Origin: Streptomyces sp. ML-6
GTDB taxonomy: Bacteria > Actinomycetota > Actinomycetes > Streptomycetales > Streptomycetaceae
Length of the DNA: 64,000 nt
Assembly: GCF_030116705.1 (NCBI RefSeq)
Contig: NZ_JAOTIK010000002.1
Span: 248,001 to 312,000 of the forward strand
Direction of reading: 5' to 3'
Part shown: piece by piece, positions 8,902 to 18,276 of the stretch
Layout of the letters: each line of letters opens with the position of its first letter
Position numbering within the stretch: position 1 is the first letter of the stretch
Notes under the pieces: model-generated
What the model saw: only the letters and a program-made list of their open reading frames with translations
The model's database searches: none
Told to the model about the DNA's origin: nothing
Program-made: the position numbers and the translations under genes

Positions 8902-10166
8902 GGAAGATTCACCTCAAGGGTTGTCGGTCCGCCGAGCGGACTGGTCAGACGAAGAGTTCCGTCATGGGCCGCGACGCGGCGGCGGATGCCGGTGAGGCCG
9001 GAGCCGCCCTTCTCGTCGGCGCCGCCCCGGCCGTCGTCCTCGATGCGCAACAGGAGCCGGCCGCCCCGGCTTCGGACGGTGACGGTGGCCTGGGTGGCGC
9101 CGCTGTGCTTGGCGATGTTGGTGAGGGCTTCGGCCGTCACGAAGTAGGCGGTCGCCTCGACGGAGGAGGCGCACCGCTCCGGCAGAAGGGCGTCGGTCCG
9201 GCAGGGCACCGCGCAGTGTGCGGCCAGCCCGGAGAGCGCGTCGGCCAGGCCGCGGTCGGCGAGCACGGGCGGCAGGATGCCGCGGGCGACGGTCCGCAAT
9301 TCGGCCAGCGCCTGTTCGGCGGCGGACTGGGCGCGTTCGAGCAGTTCGTCGGCGCCGGCCGGGTCGCGGGCCACCATACGGCGGGCGGCGCCGAGCAGCA
9401 CGGTGACGGTGACGATGCGGTTCTGGGTACCGTCATGGAGGGAACGTTCGATACGGCGCAGTTCGGCCGCGTGGGCGTCCAGCGCGGCGGCCCGGGTCGC
9501 GGTCAACTCGATGATGCGCAGGGAGAGATCGGTGTCCGGTCCGGCCGTCAGGAGACGCGCACCGGGCCAGGCCTGAAGCCGGGCCAGGCTGGGGCCCAGA
9601 CCGAGGATGATGGCGATCCAGCCCACACCGAGCAGGCACACTGCGGCGGCGTCCAGCCAGGATTCCGCGGTTCCGAACCCCAAGGCGGTGCTGGTGGCAT
9701 CCGCAGGCGCGAACGGCCACAGCAGCGGGAAGGCGGTGTCGCGGACAGCAGCGATCGGCAGCACAATGCCCAGCAGGCCGAGGAACAGGCCGAGCGTGGC
9801 GTGCGTCACCAGCCAGCCGGCCTCGCGGTGGGTGGTGGCATCGGCGAGGGCGAGGCGCAGTTGGGTGGGCGGCGGGTCCGGGGCGACGACCTCGGCACCG
9901 TGGTGGTTGAGCCGGTCGCGCTCCTGACCGGCCAGCGCGTGCAGGGCGCGCAGCCCGGCCGGCGCGGCGAGCAGGCCGACGCCCACCAGGCAGGCCGCGG
10001 CCGTCAGGACGAGCCGGCCGAGGACTACCAGCGCGAGCAGGGCGGTACCGAAGCCGCTCACGAGCTGTCCCAGCGCGGCGGAGGCGGCACCGACGACCTC
10101 CTTGACGAAGCTCGTCGCACCGGCCCCGGCCCGGTCGGCGGCCCTGAAGTCCTGCTGAATGGTCAC
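8889..10166 (-). CDS. Sensor histidine kinase with N-terminal membrane sensor domain
   Basis: The 425-residue kinase starts at GTG 10166, supported by GGAGG a few bases upstream; the longer frame has no such site. Membrane segments lie at about 42-72 and 118-142 with a further one near 172-192, resembling the putative-sensor domain of actinomycete kinases. The phospho-acceptor is His244 (ERSLHDGTQ) and the ATPase domain ends with a GSGLTGIRRR motif. It overlaps and presumably phosphorylates the downstream response regulator. A divergent gene for a small membrane protein begins 175 bases away. Confidence 0.92.
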   Translation of the reverse strand: MTIQQDFRAADRAGAGATSFVKEVVGAASAALGQLVSGFGTALLALVVLGRLVLTAAACLVGVGLLAAPAGLRALHALAGQERDRLNHHGAEVVAPDPPPTQLRLALADATTHREAGWLVTHATLGLFLGLLGIVLPIAAVRDTAFPLLWPFAPADATSTALGFGTAESWLDAAAVCLLGVGWIAIILGLGPSLARLQAWPGARLLTAGPDTDLSLRIIELTATRAAALDAHAAELRRIERSLHDGTQNRIVTVTVLLGAARRMVARDPAGADELLERAQSAAEQALAELRTVARGILPPVLADRGLADALSGLAAHCAVPCRTDALLPERCASSVEATAYFVTAEALTNIAKHSGATQATVTVRSRGGRLLLRIEDDGRGGADEKGGSGLTGIRRRVAAHDGTLRLTSPLGGPTTLEVNLPCGS

Positions 10167-10340
10167 CCCGCTCCTCCCCGCCTCGCTTTCCGGATGCGCC
10201 AACCACCCTATGCCTGGGCCGACATGGCGGGCTTCGGTGGTACAGCCTGCTGTACCACCGATTCGGCGGTACGAGGGATGGGCCCGGAAGGGACCGGTCC
10301 GTAGTGTCGGTGGCACCGCAGACTTCTGGAAGGAGTTCCC

Positions 10341-10580
10341 GTGGCGCACACGGACCCCTACCGTCTCATCCCGGCCGACAGCCGGGGCGGGGCGCAGGCC
10401 GGGATCAGCCCTGCGGACGTGGTCGGCGTCCTGCTCCGGATGGCCCTGGTCATCAGTGTGATCGGCAACATGGTGGTTTCGTACGGTGCGGTGGGCAGCG
10501 GGGCACAGCTGGCTTTCGGCGGGGTCACCGCGGTGTGCGTCACCGTGCTGGCCGTGCGCCGTCTGCGGAGCCGTCGATGA
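10341..10580 (+). CDS. Small two-helix membrane protein
   Basis: A 79-residue protein begins at GTG 10341 behind a strong AAGGAG site. Hydrophobic segments at about 25-45 and 50-70 predict a helical hairpin, followed by a basic tail ending VRRLRSRR. It is divergent from the kinase/regulator operon and may be its output or an accessory sensor. The family is not recognised. Confidence 0.7.
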   Translation: MAHTDPYRLIPADSRGGAQAGISPADVVGVLLRMALVISVIGNMVVSYGAVGSGAQLAFGGVTAVCVTVLAVRRLRSRR

Positions 10581-11163
10581 GCTCTGCCGTCTTCAGCCAC
10601 TGCGAAGTCTTCAGCCGTTGCGAAGCCGGCCGCCGTTGCGAAACCGTCCGTTGCCGCGAAGCCATCCGCGCGGCGACCGAGAAGTAGTTGTTGACGCCGA
10701 CGTGCAACACGTAGGGTCAACGGCAGGCTCTCGCCGGTGCAGTTGCACACCCGGGTCGCCACGGACCTGAAGGCGATGGCGGCAGCGACGAATTCCGCCC
10801 GCTGCCACCAGGACACCTTCGGTCGGCCGCCCCGTTCCACCAGGAACAACGGCAGACGCCACACACCCCGCAGCGGACCGCTGATCGGGGAGCCGGGCAG
10901 GACGCCCAGGAGCCGAAGCAGAACGCCTCTTCCGGTTTGCATCGACTGGCCTGCTCGGAACACCAGTTGCGGGAGCACGGATCATTGCCGCGCACACCCC
11001 GGGCCGGGGTGCAGCAGGCTGCACCCGCCGCCTTCCGAATGAGGCCGACAACCGTTCACGGCCGGGACCGCCGTTCGGGGATGCTCGCCGCACATCGTGG
11101 AACCACCCGCCCGGCCAACGGACTTGAGTACGAGAAAGAGAGAGGGCGGGCAGGAACATCACC
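10581..11163. other. Intergenic region with degenerate short repeats
   Basis: Between 10592 and about 10670 a degenerate unit of roughly 16-18 bases, built on TTGCGAAG, recurs four to five times (for example at the phrases beginning CACTGCGAAG and CCGTTGCGAAG). The minus strand carries a long open frame, but its repeats and codon use do not resemble neighbouring genes. The promoter of the kinase gene must lie near the right end. No gene is supported. Confidence 0.45.
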
Positions 11164-12453
11164 ATGTTCGAGCCTTTGGGGCCGGGGGATCCGGCCGAGA
11201 TCTCGGGTTACACGCTGCGTGGAAAGCTCGGCGAAGGAGGGATGGGCAGCGTCTATCTGTCCCACACCCGAGGCGGGCAGCCCGTTGCCCTGAAGGTGAT
11301 TCGGCGTGAGTTCGCGCAGGACCCCGAATTCCTGCGGCGTTTCGCCCGCGAGGTGCAGGCGGCACACCGGGTGCAGGGGGCGTACACCGCCGCAGTGCTC
11401 GACAGCAGCGTCGACGGGCAGCAGCCGTGGATGGCCAGCGCGTACGTCCCCGGCCCTTCGCTGGCGGACGCCGTGCTCACGCACGGGCCGCTGCCGTTGC
11501 GGACCGTACTGCTGCTGACCGCGGGTGTGGCCGAGGCGCTCCAGTCCATTCACGCGGCCGACGTGGTGCACCGCGATCTGAAACCGTCGAACGTGCTGCT
11601 CGCTGCGGATGGCCCCCGTGTCATCGACTTCGGCATTGCACGGTCCGCCGAGGCGACGGCGCTGACCGGCACCGACGTGCGCCTGGGCACACCCGCGTAC
11701 ATGTCGCCGGAACAGGCGGAGGGCAAACCCGCGACATCGGCACTCGACATCTTCGCGCTCGGTCTCATCGCATATTTCGCGTCAACCGGTGGGCATGCGT
11801 TCGGCGAGGGCGACGGGCACGCCCTGCTGTACCGGATCGTGACCCGGCAGCCGGACCTGGCCGCGTGTCCCGAGCCGCTGCGTCCCCTGATCGCGCGCTG
11901 TCTGGCCAAGGAACCGGGGAAGCGGCCCGTGCCCTCCGAAATCATCGAAGAATGCCACAGGGTCGCGGCGGCGAAGGGCATGACACTGGCCCGCGGCGAG
12001 GGTTGGTGGCGCCCGGTCACGGCGGCCGAGGATTCGACGGCACCGGCCGGGTCCGTATCATCGGCGCAGCCGTCGTGCGAGCCGACCGCCCCGGAGGCAC
12101 CGCAGGCGTACGAACCTGAGCCACCGCAGGCGTACGAACCGAACGCGCTCGATCCACGGATGTATTTCGCGCAGCAGGCAGCACCCGCCCGGTTCGTCCC
12201 ACAGCCATCGGCCCGGCACTCGGGCAGGAGCGGCGGCCCCGTTGCAGTTCCCGCGGTGGCCGGGGAAAGCGACGGCTCCGAACGGGCCGGCATGACTCCG
12301 TCCGATGGCAGCCTGCACCGCCTGATCGGCTGCCTGCACCGCCTGTTCGACGGTCGGCACCGCCGGGTGGCAACGGCTGCGGCAGCAGCACTGGTGCTTC
12401 TCGTGATCGTCACCGGGCTGCTGACCGGGTTGGGGGTCCTGAAGGACCAGTAG
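11164..12453 (+). CDS. Membrane-anchored Hanks-type Ser/Thr protein kinase
   Basis: The 429-residue protein has a complete kinase domain: glycine loop GEGGMG (23-28), Lys44, catalytic loop HRDLKPSN (136-143), DFG 155-157 and GTPAYMSPEQ as the P+1 region. A proline-rich linker containing two PQAYEP motifs leads to a single membrane helix at about 403-425 and a very short outer tail. It therefore lacks PASTA or other extracellular sensor domains. It phosphorylates Ser/Thr residues of unknown partners. The ABC transporter operon downstream, 490 bases away, is a candidate target by proximity only. AGGA lies before the ATG. Confidence 0.93.
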   Translation: MFEPLGPGDPAEISGYTLRGKLGEGGMGSVYLSHTRGGQPVALKVIRREFAQDPEFLRRFAREVQAAHRVQGAYTAAVLDSSVDGQQPWMASAYVPGPSLADAVLTHGPLPLRTVLLLTAGVAEALQSIHAADVVHRDLKPSNVLLAADGPRVIDFGIARSAEATALTGTDVRLGTPAYMSPEQAEGKPATSALDIFALGLIAYFASTGGHAFGEGDGHALLYRIVTRQPDLAACPEPLRPLIARCLAKEPGKRPVPSEIIEECHRVAAAKGMTLARGEGWWRPVTAAEDSTAPAGSVSSAQPSCEPTAPEAPQAYEPEPPQAYEPNALDPRMYFAQQAAPARFVPQPSARHSGRSGGPVAVPAVAGESDGSERAGMTPSDGSLHRLIGCLHRLFDGRHRRVATAAAAALVLLVIVTGLLTGLGVLKDQ

Positions 12454-12941
12454 TACTTCGTTGGGTCTGATGGATCTCGGCGGTCGTGGCGGTGCGTGCT
12501 GCGCCAGCGGGAACACGTCACGAGAGGCTTCCGCTCGGCCGAGTGCGGCACGGCGGAGACTCAGTCGGTGCGACGCCCTGTCGCGGGCCGTGGTCCTGAG
12601 GCGCGCCGTCGCCCGCCGTCTCCGTACGGCCATGACACCTCATCAAAAGATCGAAGCAGCAGTCGTGTTCGTGGAGAAGGTGCCTCGGACCGTTGCGGAG
12701 TCGCACGCCGGTGACGTCGGCCGCCGGGGCCACCGTGCGCTCCTCTCGGGCGTTCGTGTCCTTGCCGAGGTTGACCACCGACACCCGTTGTGTGGGGCGC
12801 TGATCACGGTCGGTGTCGAGAAGAGAGGCGTTCGGTGGTGCCTGCACTACTTCACCTGGGCAACTGGCTGCATTGTTGGGACGGGGCGCTCTTCCTACCG
12901 TCGAAGGCTGTTGCACTCAGGTTCCTGGAAGGTGCCCGCCC
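12454..12941. other. Intergenic region upstream of the ABC transporter
   Basis: No open frame here has a recognisable product or a convincing ribosome binding site. The promoter of the ABC operon should lie in its right half, around the comparatively AT-rich stretch near 12840-12900. Confidence 0.4.
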
Positions 12942-13712
12942 ATGTCAGTGCCCTTGCCCACCGACGCCGTCCGCCTTGAGCGGGTCAGCAAGACCTATGG
13001 AGGTGATCAACCCGTCACGGCGCTGGCCGAGGTGGATGTCCGGTTCCTCCGCGGGACGATGACGGCGGTGATGGGACCGTCCGGTTCCGGGAAGAGCACC
13101 CTGTTGCACTGCGCGGCCGGACTGGACCGGCCCACCTCGGGTCGTGTCATGATCGGCACCACCGATCTGTCGTCGATGTCGGAGAAGCGGCTGACCGAGC
13201 TGCGCCGTGACCGGATCGGCTTCGTCTTTCAGGCGTTCAACCTGGTCGGCGCGCTCACCGTGGAACAGAACATCCTGCTGCCTTCCCGGCTGTCCGGCAG
13301 GCGCCCGGACCCGGCGTGGCTCGCGGAGGTGATCGAACGGGTCGGGCTGGGCCACCGGCTCGGGCACCGCCCGGCGGAACTGTCCGGCGGCCAGCAGCAG
13401 CGGGTGGCGATCGCCCGGGCGCTGGTCACCCGACCCGAGGTGATCTTCTGCGACGAGCCGACCGGGGCACTCGACACGCAGACAGCCGCCGAGGTGCTGG
13501 CTCTGTTGCGGTCGATGGTCGACCGGGCCGGGCAGACAGTGGTCATGGTGACCCACGCCCCGGTCGCCGCGTCGTACGCCAACCGCGTCATGGTGCTGGC
13601 CGACGGCCGGATCATGCGGGACATGCCGCAGCCGGGCGTCCAGCGGATCGCCGAACAGCCGGCGACGCTCGACCGCCGTCAGCAGCAGCCCGTCGCGAGC
13701 CGGGAGGGCTGA
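12942..13712 (+). CDS. ABC transporter ATP-binding protein (MacB/LolD type)
   Basis: The 256-residue ATPase carries Walker A GPSGSGKST (45-53), a Q-loop near VFQAFN (95-100), signature LSGGQ (147-151), Walker B VIFCDE (167-172) and a D-loop GALDT. It energises the FtsX-type permease encoded three bases downstream. ATG 12942 is preferred over the longer frame because GGAAGG lies upstream and family members begin at this point. Such pairs usually act in mechanical export or resistance to peptides rather than import; the substrate is unknown. Confidence 0.92.
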   Translation: MSVPLPTDAVRLERVSKTYGGDQPVTALAEVDVRFLRGTMTAVMGPSGSGKSTLLHCAAGLDRPTSGRVMIGTTDLSSMSEKRLTELRRDRIGFVFQAFNLVGALTVEQNILLPSRLSGRRPDPAWLAEVIERVGLGHRLGHRPAELSGGQQQRVAIARALVTRPEVIFCDEPTGALDTQTAAEVLALLRSMVDRAGQTVVMVTHAPVAASYANRVMVLADGRIMRDMPQPGVQRIAEQPATLDRRQQQPVASREG

Positions 13713-13715
13713 GCG

Positions 13716-16247
13716 GTGCTCGGACTCGCCGCACAGATGCTGCGGTACCGCAAGGGCACTTTCATCGCGACGTTCATCGCGCTCGCCACCGGGGTCGTGA
13801 TCCTTACGGTGTGCGGGGTGCTCGTGGAGTCGGGACTGCGGTACAACGGGGAGACGGGGCGGTACGGCGCGGCATTCGCCGTCGTCGCCAAGCACGAGCT
13901 CACGGTGCAGGGGCCGGAACGGTTCGGTGAGCGCGAGACCAGCACGGTGACGCTGCCCGAGCGCGGTGGCGTCCCGGAGTCACTGGTCGACAAGGTCGCC
14001 GCGGTCCCTGGCGTGGCTCGGGCGGTGGGAGACCGGACGATCGCCGTCGCGGCGGTGGCCGCGCCGAAGATGCCGGTCACGGGCCACGGCTGGGGAAGCA
14101 CGGCGCTCACCCCCTACGAGGTGGTGTCCGGCACCGCGCCGCGGGGCGAGGACGAGGTCGCCGTGGACCGGCGGCTCGCAACGGCGGGGAAGCTGCGTCC
14201 CGGCAGCACCACGACGCTGCTCGTCGGCGGTGCCGTTCGGCAGGTCCGGGTGAGCGGCGTCGTCGGGACGTCCGGCGCGCACGGGCCGCAGGCGGTTGTG
14301 TTCTTCACCGACGTACAGGCGGCCCGGCTCCATCCCCGTCCCGGTCTTGTCGACGCGATCGGTGTGCTTCCCGCGAAGGGCGCCGACCGGGCGGCCGTCA
14401 CCGCTACGGTGAAGCGCATCGCGGGCGGCACCGGGACGAAGGTTTACACGGGTGACGAGCGGGGGCTGGCCGAACAGCCCGAGGCGGCGGCCGCCAGGAG
14501 CTTCACCGTGGAGGCCGGCAGCGCGTTCGGCGGCTACGCCGCGCTGATCACCGGTTTCGTGGTCGCCGCGACGGTCGGTCTGTCGGTGCGGCACCGCCGC
14601 CGCGACTTCGCCCTGTTGCGGGCGGTCGCGGCGACCCCCGGCCAGGTGCGGATGCTGATCCTCGGCGAGGTGGGCATGCTCAGCCTGCTCGCAGCGGTGG
14701 TGGGTGTCCCGCTCGGCCTGCTCGCCGGGCTCCGGCTCAGGACCGAGCTGGTGACGCGCGGGTTCGTCCCGGAGACGTTCACCATGAACGGCGGGGTCCT
14801 GGCCGCTCCGGCGGTGGCCGCTGCGGTAACCACTGTCGCGTTGCTTTCCGGCTGGATCGCCGCCCGGCGTACCACCCGCATCCGTCCCACCGAGGCGCTC
14901 GGCGAGGCCGCCGTGGAGCCGACGCCGGGCGGCAAGGTCCGGATCATATCCGGCGTGGCGCTCCTCGGCGTCGCGTTCGCGCTGATCGCCCTCGCCGGCA
15001 GCACCGGCGGCCAGGCCGCCATGGGCTCCGCGGTGGGCATGCTGTGCACGTTCGTTCTGGCTGTCGCGCTGCTCGCCCCGTGGATCAACCGGGCCGCCGC
15101 CGTGGCGCTCGCCCCGGTTCTGCGGACGGTGTTCGGCGACAGCGGGTACTTGGCCGCCGCGAACCTGCGGGCGAACGCGCGCGGCATGGTCGCCGTCCTG
15201 ACGGCGCTGGTGCTCTCCGTGGGGTTCGGCGGCACCATCTGGTTCCTGCAGGACAACCTGGAACGCCAGACTGTGATCCAGAGCAAGGAGGGCACGATCG
15301 CCCAGCACGCGCTGGTCGGCGGCGCGGGCCTGCCCGCCGAGGCGACCACGCGGGCCCGGCAGATCCCCGGGGTGCTCGCCGCGACCGGGGTCCGTCGTAC
15401 CTCGGTGCTCGTGCCCTTCATGGACGAGGCGATGGCGGTGGTCGCGCAAGGCATCGATCCCCAGGACGCGAGCAGGACCATGGACCTGAAGGTGACGTCC
15501 GGGAACCTGGACGGCCTGCGGGGCCGCGACACGGTGGCGGTCTCCTCGTCCCAGGCGGACACTTCGGGCTGGAAGGTCGGCAGCACGGCCAAGCTTTGGC
15601 TCGGGGACGGCACACCGGTCGCCCTGAAGGTCGTCGCCGTCTACGGCCGGGGCTTCGGGTTCGGCGACGTCACACTGACCGACGAAACGCTCGCCGGACA
15701 CACCGCGACCGGCCTGGACGACCACGTGCTGATCCGCAGTACGCCGGGCGCCGACGTGGGGCCGGCCCTGACGAAGCTCGCGGGCGCGTACCCGGGGAGC
15801 ACCGTGACCGGCACCGACCAGTTCACCGGTGAGCCGGCCGAGGACCTGGCGATCAGCTCCTGGCTCAATCGGCTGCTGGTCGCCGTGCTGGTCGGGTACG
15901 CGGTGCTCGCGGCCGCCAACACGCTCATCATGGCCGCGCTGGCCCGGGGCCGGGAGCTGTCGCTGCTGCGTCTGGTCGGGGTGACCCGCCGCCAGGTGAA
16001 GCGGATGGCGAGCGCGGAGCAGGCCGCTCTGCTGGGCGTGGCGCTCACGATCGGCGTCGCGGTCGCGGCGGTCACGCTGTCCTCGATCGTCAACGCCGTC
16101 GCGGGGCAGCCCGTCCCGTACGTTCCGGCGCTGGGCCTGGTTGCCATCATCGGCGGCACGGCCGCGCTCGCGCTGGTCTCCACGGTCATCCCGGTCGGGC
16201 GGCTCCTCCGCACCCCGCCGGTCGAGGGAATGGGCATCCGCGAATAG
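13716..16247 (+). CDS. FtsX-family ABC transporter permease
   Basis: This 843-residue permease has the two-repeat actinomycete layout. An N-terminal helix (about 12-40) is followed by a large extracytoplasmic domain and three helices near 270-390. A central helix pair lies near 410-450, then comes a second extracytoplasmic domain (about 510-700) and three C-terminal helices near 715-830. Both FtsX domains end in the usual R-x-x-P motifs (RIRPTEAL and RLLRTPPVEGM). It starts at GTG 13716, three bases after the ATPase stop, so the two form one transporter. MacB-like mechanotransmission is inferred. Confidence 0.92.
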   Translation: MLGLAAQMLRYRKGTFIATFIALATGVVILTVCGVLVESGLRYNGETGRYGAAFAVVAKHELTVQGPERFGERETSTVTLPERGGVPESLVDKVAAVPGVARAVGDRTIAVAAVAAPKMPVTGHGWGSTALTPYEVVSGTAPRGEDEVAVDRRLATAGKLRPGSTTTLLVGGAVRQVRVSGVVGTSGAHGPQAVVFFTDVQAARLHPRPGLVDAIGVLPAKGADRAAVTATVKRIAGGTGTKVYTGDERGLAEQPEAAAARSFTVEAGSAFGGYAALITGFVVAATVGLSVRHRRRDFALLRAVAATPGQVRMLILGEVGMLSLLAAVVGVPLGLLAGLRLRTELVTRGFVPETFTMNGGVLAAPAVAAAVTTVALLSGWIAARRTTRIRPTEALGEAAVEPTPGGKVRIISGVALLGVAFALIALAGSTGGQAAMGSAVGMLCTFVLAVALLAPWINRAAAVALAPVLRTVFGDSGYLAAANLRANARGMVAVLTALVLSVGFGGTIWFLQDNLERQTVIQSKEGTIAQHALVGGAGLPAEATTRARQIPGVLAATGVRRTSVLVPFMDEAMAVVAQGIDPQDASRTMDLKVTSGNLDGLRGRDTVAVSSSQADTSGWKVGSTAKLWLGDGTPVALKVVAVYGRGFGFGDVTLTDETLAGHTATGLDDHVLIRSTPGADVGPALTKLAGAYPGSTVTGTDQFTGEPAEDLAISSWLNRLLVAVLVGYAVLAAANTLIMAALARGRELSLLRLVGVTRRQVKRMASAEQAALLGVALTIGVAVAAVTLSSIVNAVAGQPVPYVPALGLVAIIGGTAALALVSTVIPVGRLLRTPPVEGMGIRE

Positions 16248-16557
16248 CGCCGCGCACCGTTCCGCATCAGTCGGGTGCGCCGCCCACCGTCGGCCGCCGT
16301 CACGGATCGCTGGGGCGACCGTGGTGGGCGGCTTCACGGTGGGCGGCCTGACGGGCTGTAGAGACGGTGACACGTCCGACGCCGAGGTTGAGGTCGAGGC
16401 CGAGGTTGAAAAACGGGCACGTGCCGATCGGCAGCCACACCAGGACGTTCGTCGCCACGACGTCCTGCAACTGGTCGGCGAGGGCGCGGTGAAGCTGAAG
16501 GGAAATCAAACCAGCCCGCTCTCCAGCACCCTCTTCTGCCGACGCGCGTGTCCTGGG
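16248..16557. other. Convergent spacer with low-complexity sequence
   Basis: The permease gene and the leftward dehydrogenase gene converge here. Around 16380-16415 the sequence repeats GAGGTTGAGGTCGAGGCC-like hexamers. No gene or clean terminator hairpin was found. Confidence 0.4.
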
Positions 16558-17508
16558 CTACCTGAGGACGGTGCCGGGGTCGACGCCGGTCAGATCACAG
16601 CTTGCGTCCCACAATCGGGCCGCGACAGAGCTGTCGGCAAGGTGGTTCCACACAGGTTCGCGTCGGGGCTCGCCACGCAGACGGAAGACGCGTGGCCCCC
16701 ACAACTGGCCTCCGCGCACGGCCGGGTCGAGCACGGCCCGGACTGCGGGCCATGCACCGGCGTGCTTGCCCTGAACGAAGAGAGCCGCGGGTGCCGCGCT
16801 CAGCCGTGCGCCGACGGTCCGCACATGGACCGGCGGCCGGGACGGGGTAAGGGAGTCCAGCGCGCCACCGGGATGAACCACCACGCTCGCCACCGTGCTG
16901 CCGACAGCGTGCAGGCGGCGGTCGAGTTCGACGCCGAAGCACATCTGCGCCAGCTTGGAGCGGCCGTAGGTACGCTTGGGCCGGTAGTCCTTCCGGGACT
17001 GCAGGTCGTCCAGATCCAGCCGCTCGGACTTCGCCGCGAAGCTGCCCATGGTCACAACCCGGGCCGCGGGCGCGGCCGACAGCAGCGGCATCAGCCACCG
17101 GGTCAACGCGAAGTGCCCGAGGTGGTTCGTGCCGAACATGAGCTCGTGTCCGTCGCCGGTCCGCCTGCGGGGTGGTTCGTCGAGCGCGACGCCGGCATTG
17201 TGAACCACTGCGTCGAGGCGTTCCACCTCCAGTGATTCCACCACTGTTTCGAGCGACGAGAGATCGGCGAGGTCCAGACGCACGGCCCGCACCCGCGCCC
17301 CGGGGACCCGTGCACGGATCGAGGCCGTGGCGGCCCCGGCCTTGGCGGGGTTCCGGCTGCCGAGCACGACAGTGGCCCCGGTCGCCGACAACTGCTCCGC
17401 GACGAAGTACCCGATGCCGGCGTTGCCGCCGGTGACCAGGAAGACACGGCCATCGGCACGCGGCAGCCGATGGACGTCCCACAACAGGGTGGAGGACACG
17501 GGTGACAT
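16558..17508 (-). CDS. Short-chain dehydrogenase/reductase (retinol dehydrogenase-like)
   Basis: This 316-residue SDR has the cofactor motif TGGNAGIG near 26-33, NAG near 103-105 and the catalytic YGRSK motif near 181-185. It is longer than classical 250-residue SDRs and resembles the WWOX/retinol-dehydrogenase-like subgroup that uses NADP(H). The substrate is unknown. It stands alone, with a long gene-poor stretch upstream and a convergent transporter operon downstream. Confidence 0.88.
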   Translation of the reverse strand: MSPVSSTLLWDVHRLPRADGRVFLVTGGNAGIGYFVAEQLSATGATVVLGSRNPAKAGAATASIRARVPGARVRAVRLDLADLSSLETVVESLEVERLDAVVHNAGVALDEPPRRRTGDGHELMFGTNHLGHFALTRWLMPLLSAAPAARVVTMGSFAAKSERLDLDDLQSRKDYRPKRTYGRSKLAQMCFGVELDRRLHAVGSTVASVVVHPGGALDSLTPSRPPVHVRTVGARLSAAPAALFVQGKHAGAWPAVRAVLDPAVRGGQLWGPRVFRLRGEPRREPVWNHLADSSVAARLWDASCDLTGVDPGTVLR

Positions 17509-18180
17509 GAGGACGGGGCTCCTTCGCTGTGAAAGGCGGCTGCGGCTGCTCGGTCGGGCAACTCGACCCCCACGGTCCCAATGGCTGCCGACACCTCACC
17601 CACAGATCGTCGACAGCCCTGCCGGACAGGCGACACCCCGCCGACATCCTGCCCACGCCCCACCCCCATCCCGCAAAAAGCGGGCCACCTCAACTACCGG
17701 ACCCATACGGCAGATTCCTTGATGGAGATCAGGAGGAAAGACGATCCACGTGGAGGGGGTCGGAGAGCTGTGTTGCAGGGGCCTGCGCTCGCACAATGAC
17801 TGCCTGGTCGAGCAGCTCGCCTCCCGGCCCCTCACCCAGGGGCAGCACGAGTTCCATGTCCGCGTGACGAGAACGGCCGGATCGATGCCATGCTCCGGGA
17901 GGACCGCTCCGCGGAAGCAGAAGCAGAAGCCGGAGCTGGAGCCTGAGCCGGATCAGAAGCAGAAGCGCACAGCTCGACATGTCCACCGGCGCGGTCGGTC
18001 ATCAGGCGTTTTCGCAGACGGCACCCCAGCCTCTTCGGCCGGGGTGCCGATGTACGGGTCGGGGTTGCCGAGTCCGTGGGCGATACCGACGGTGTCCGGG
18101 TGCGGGCTGCACGACTGTCGTCGTGCTTCCAGTCCCTTCCACGGCACGGCCGACCCGTCATGGGACGCTCGTATGCCCGC
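17509..18180. other. Gene-poor region with Glu/Lys-like low-complexity repeat
   Basis: Around 17918-17970 the plus strand repeats AGAAGCAGAAGC and GAGCCGGAGCTGGAGCCTGAG units. Open frames on both strands are short and their products are not recognised. I see no supported gene. Confidence 0.4.
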
Positions 18181-18276
18181 CCTTGGGGCATCACGACACC
18201 GGACCGGACCGCCCCTGAGACGTCACGACACCGGGCCGGTCCGTCCTTGGGGCGTCACGACACCAGGCCGGCCCCC
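18181..18276. repeat. Three tandem 32-bp repeats overlapping a gene end
   Basis: Three units of 32 bases lie at 18181-18212, 18213-18244 and 18245-18276. All contain the core TCACGACACC, and the ends vary. The third unit holds the stop codon and last codons of the glycosylase-transferase gene, so the array looks like a duplication of that gene's 3' end. There are no spacers, so it is not a CRISPR array. It could affect transcript ending. Confidence 0.75.

Noticed and set aside
10358..10978. 206-codon minus-strand open frame
   Set aside because: Overlaps a confirmed small gene, its N-terminal half is unrecognised, and its C-terminal part is made of short DNA repeats.
13980..16373. 797-codon minus-strand open frame opposite the ABC permease
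   Set aside because: Arg/His/Asp-rich shadow frame; the permease on the other strand has clear FtsX domains.
18181..18276. Short CRISPR-like repeats
   Set aside because: Repeats abut without spacers, only three copies, no cas genes in the window.
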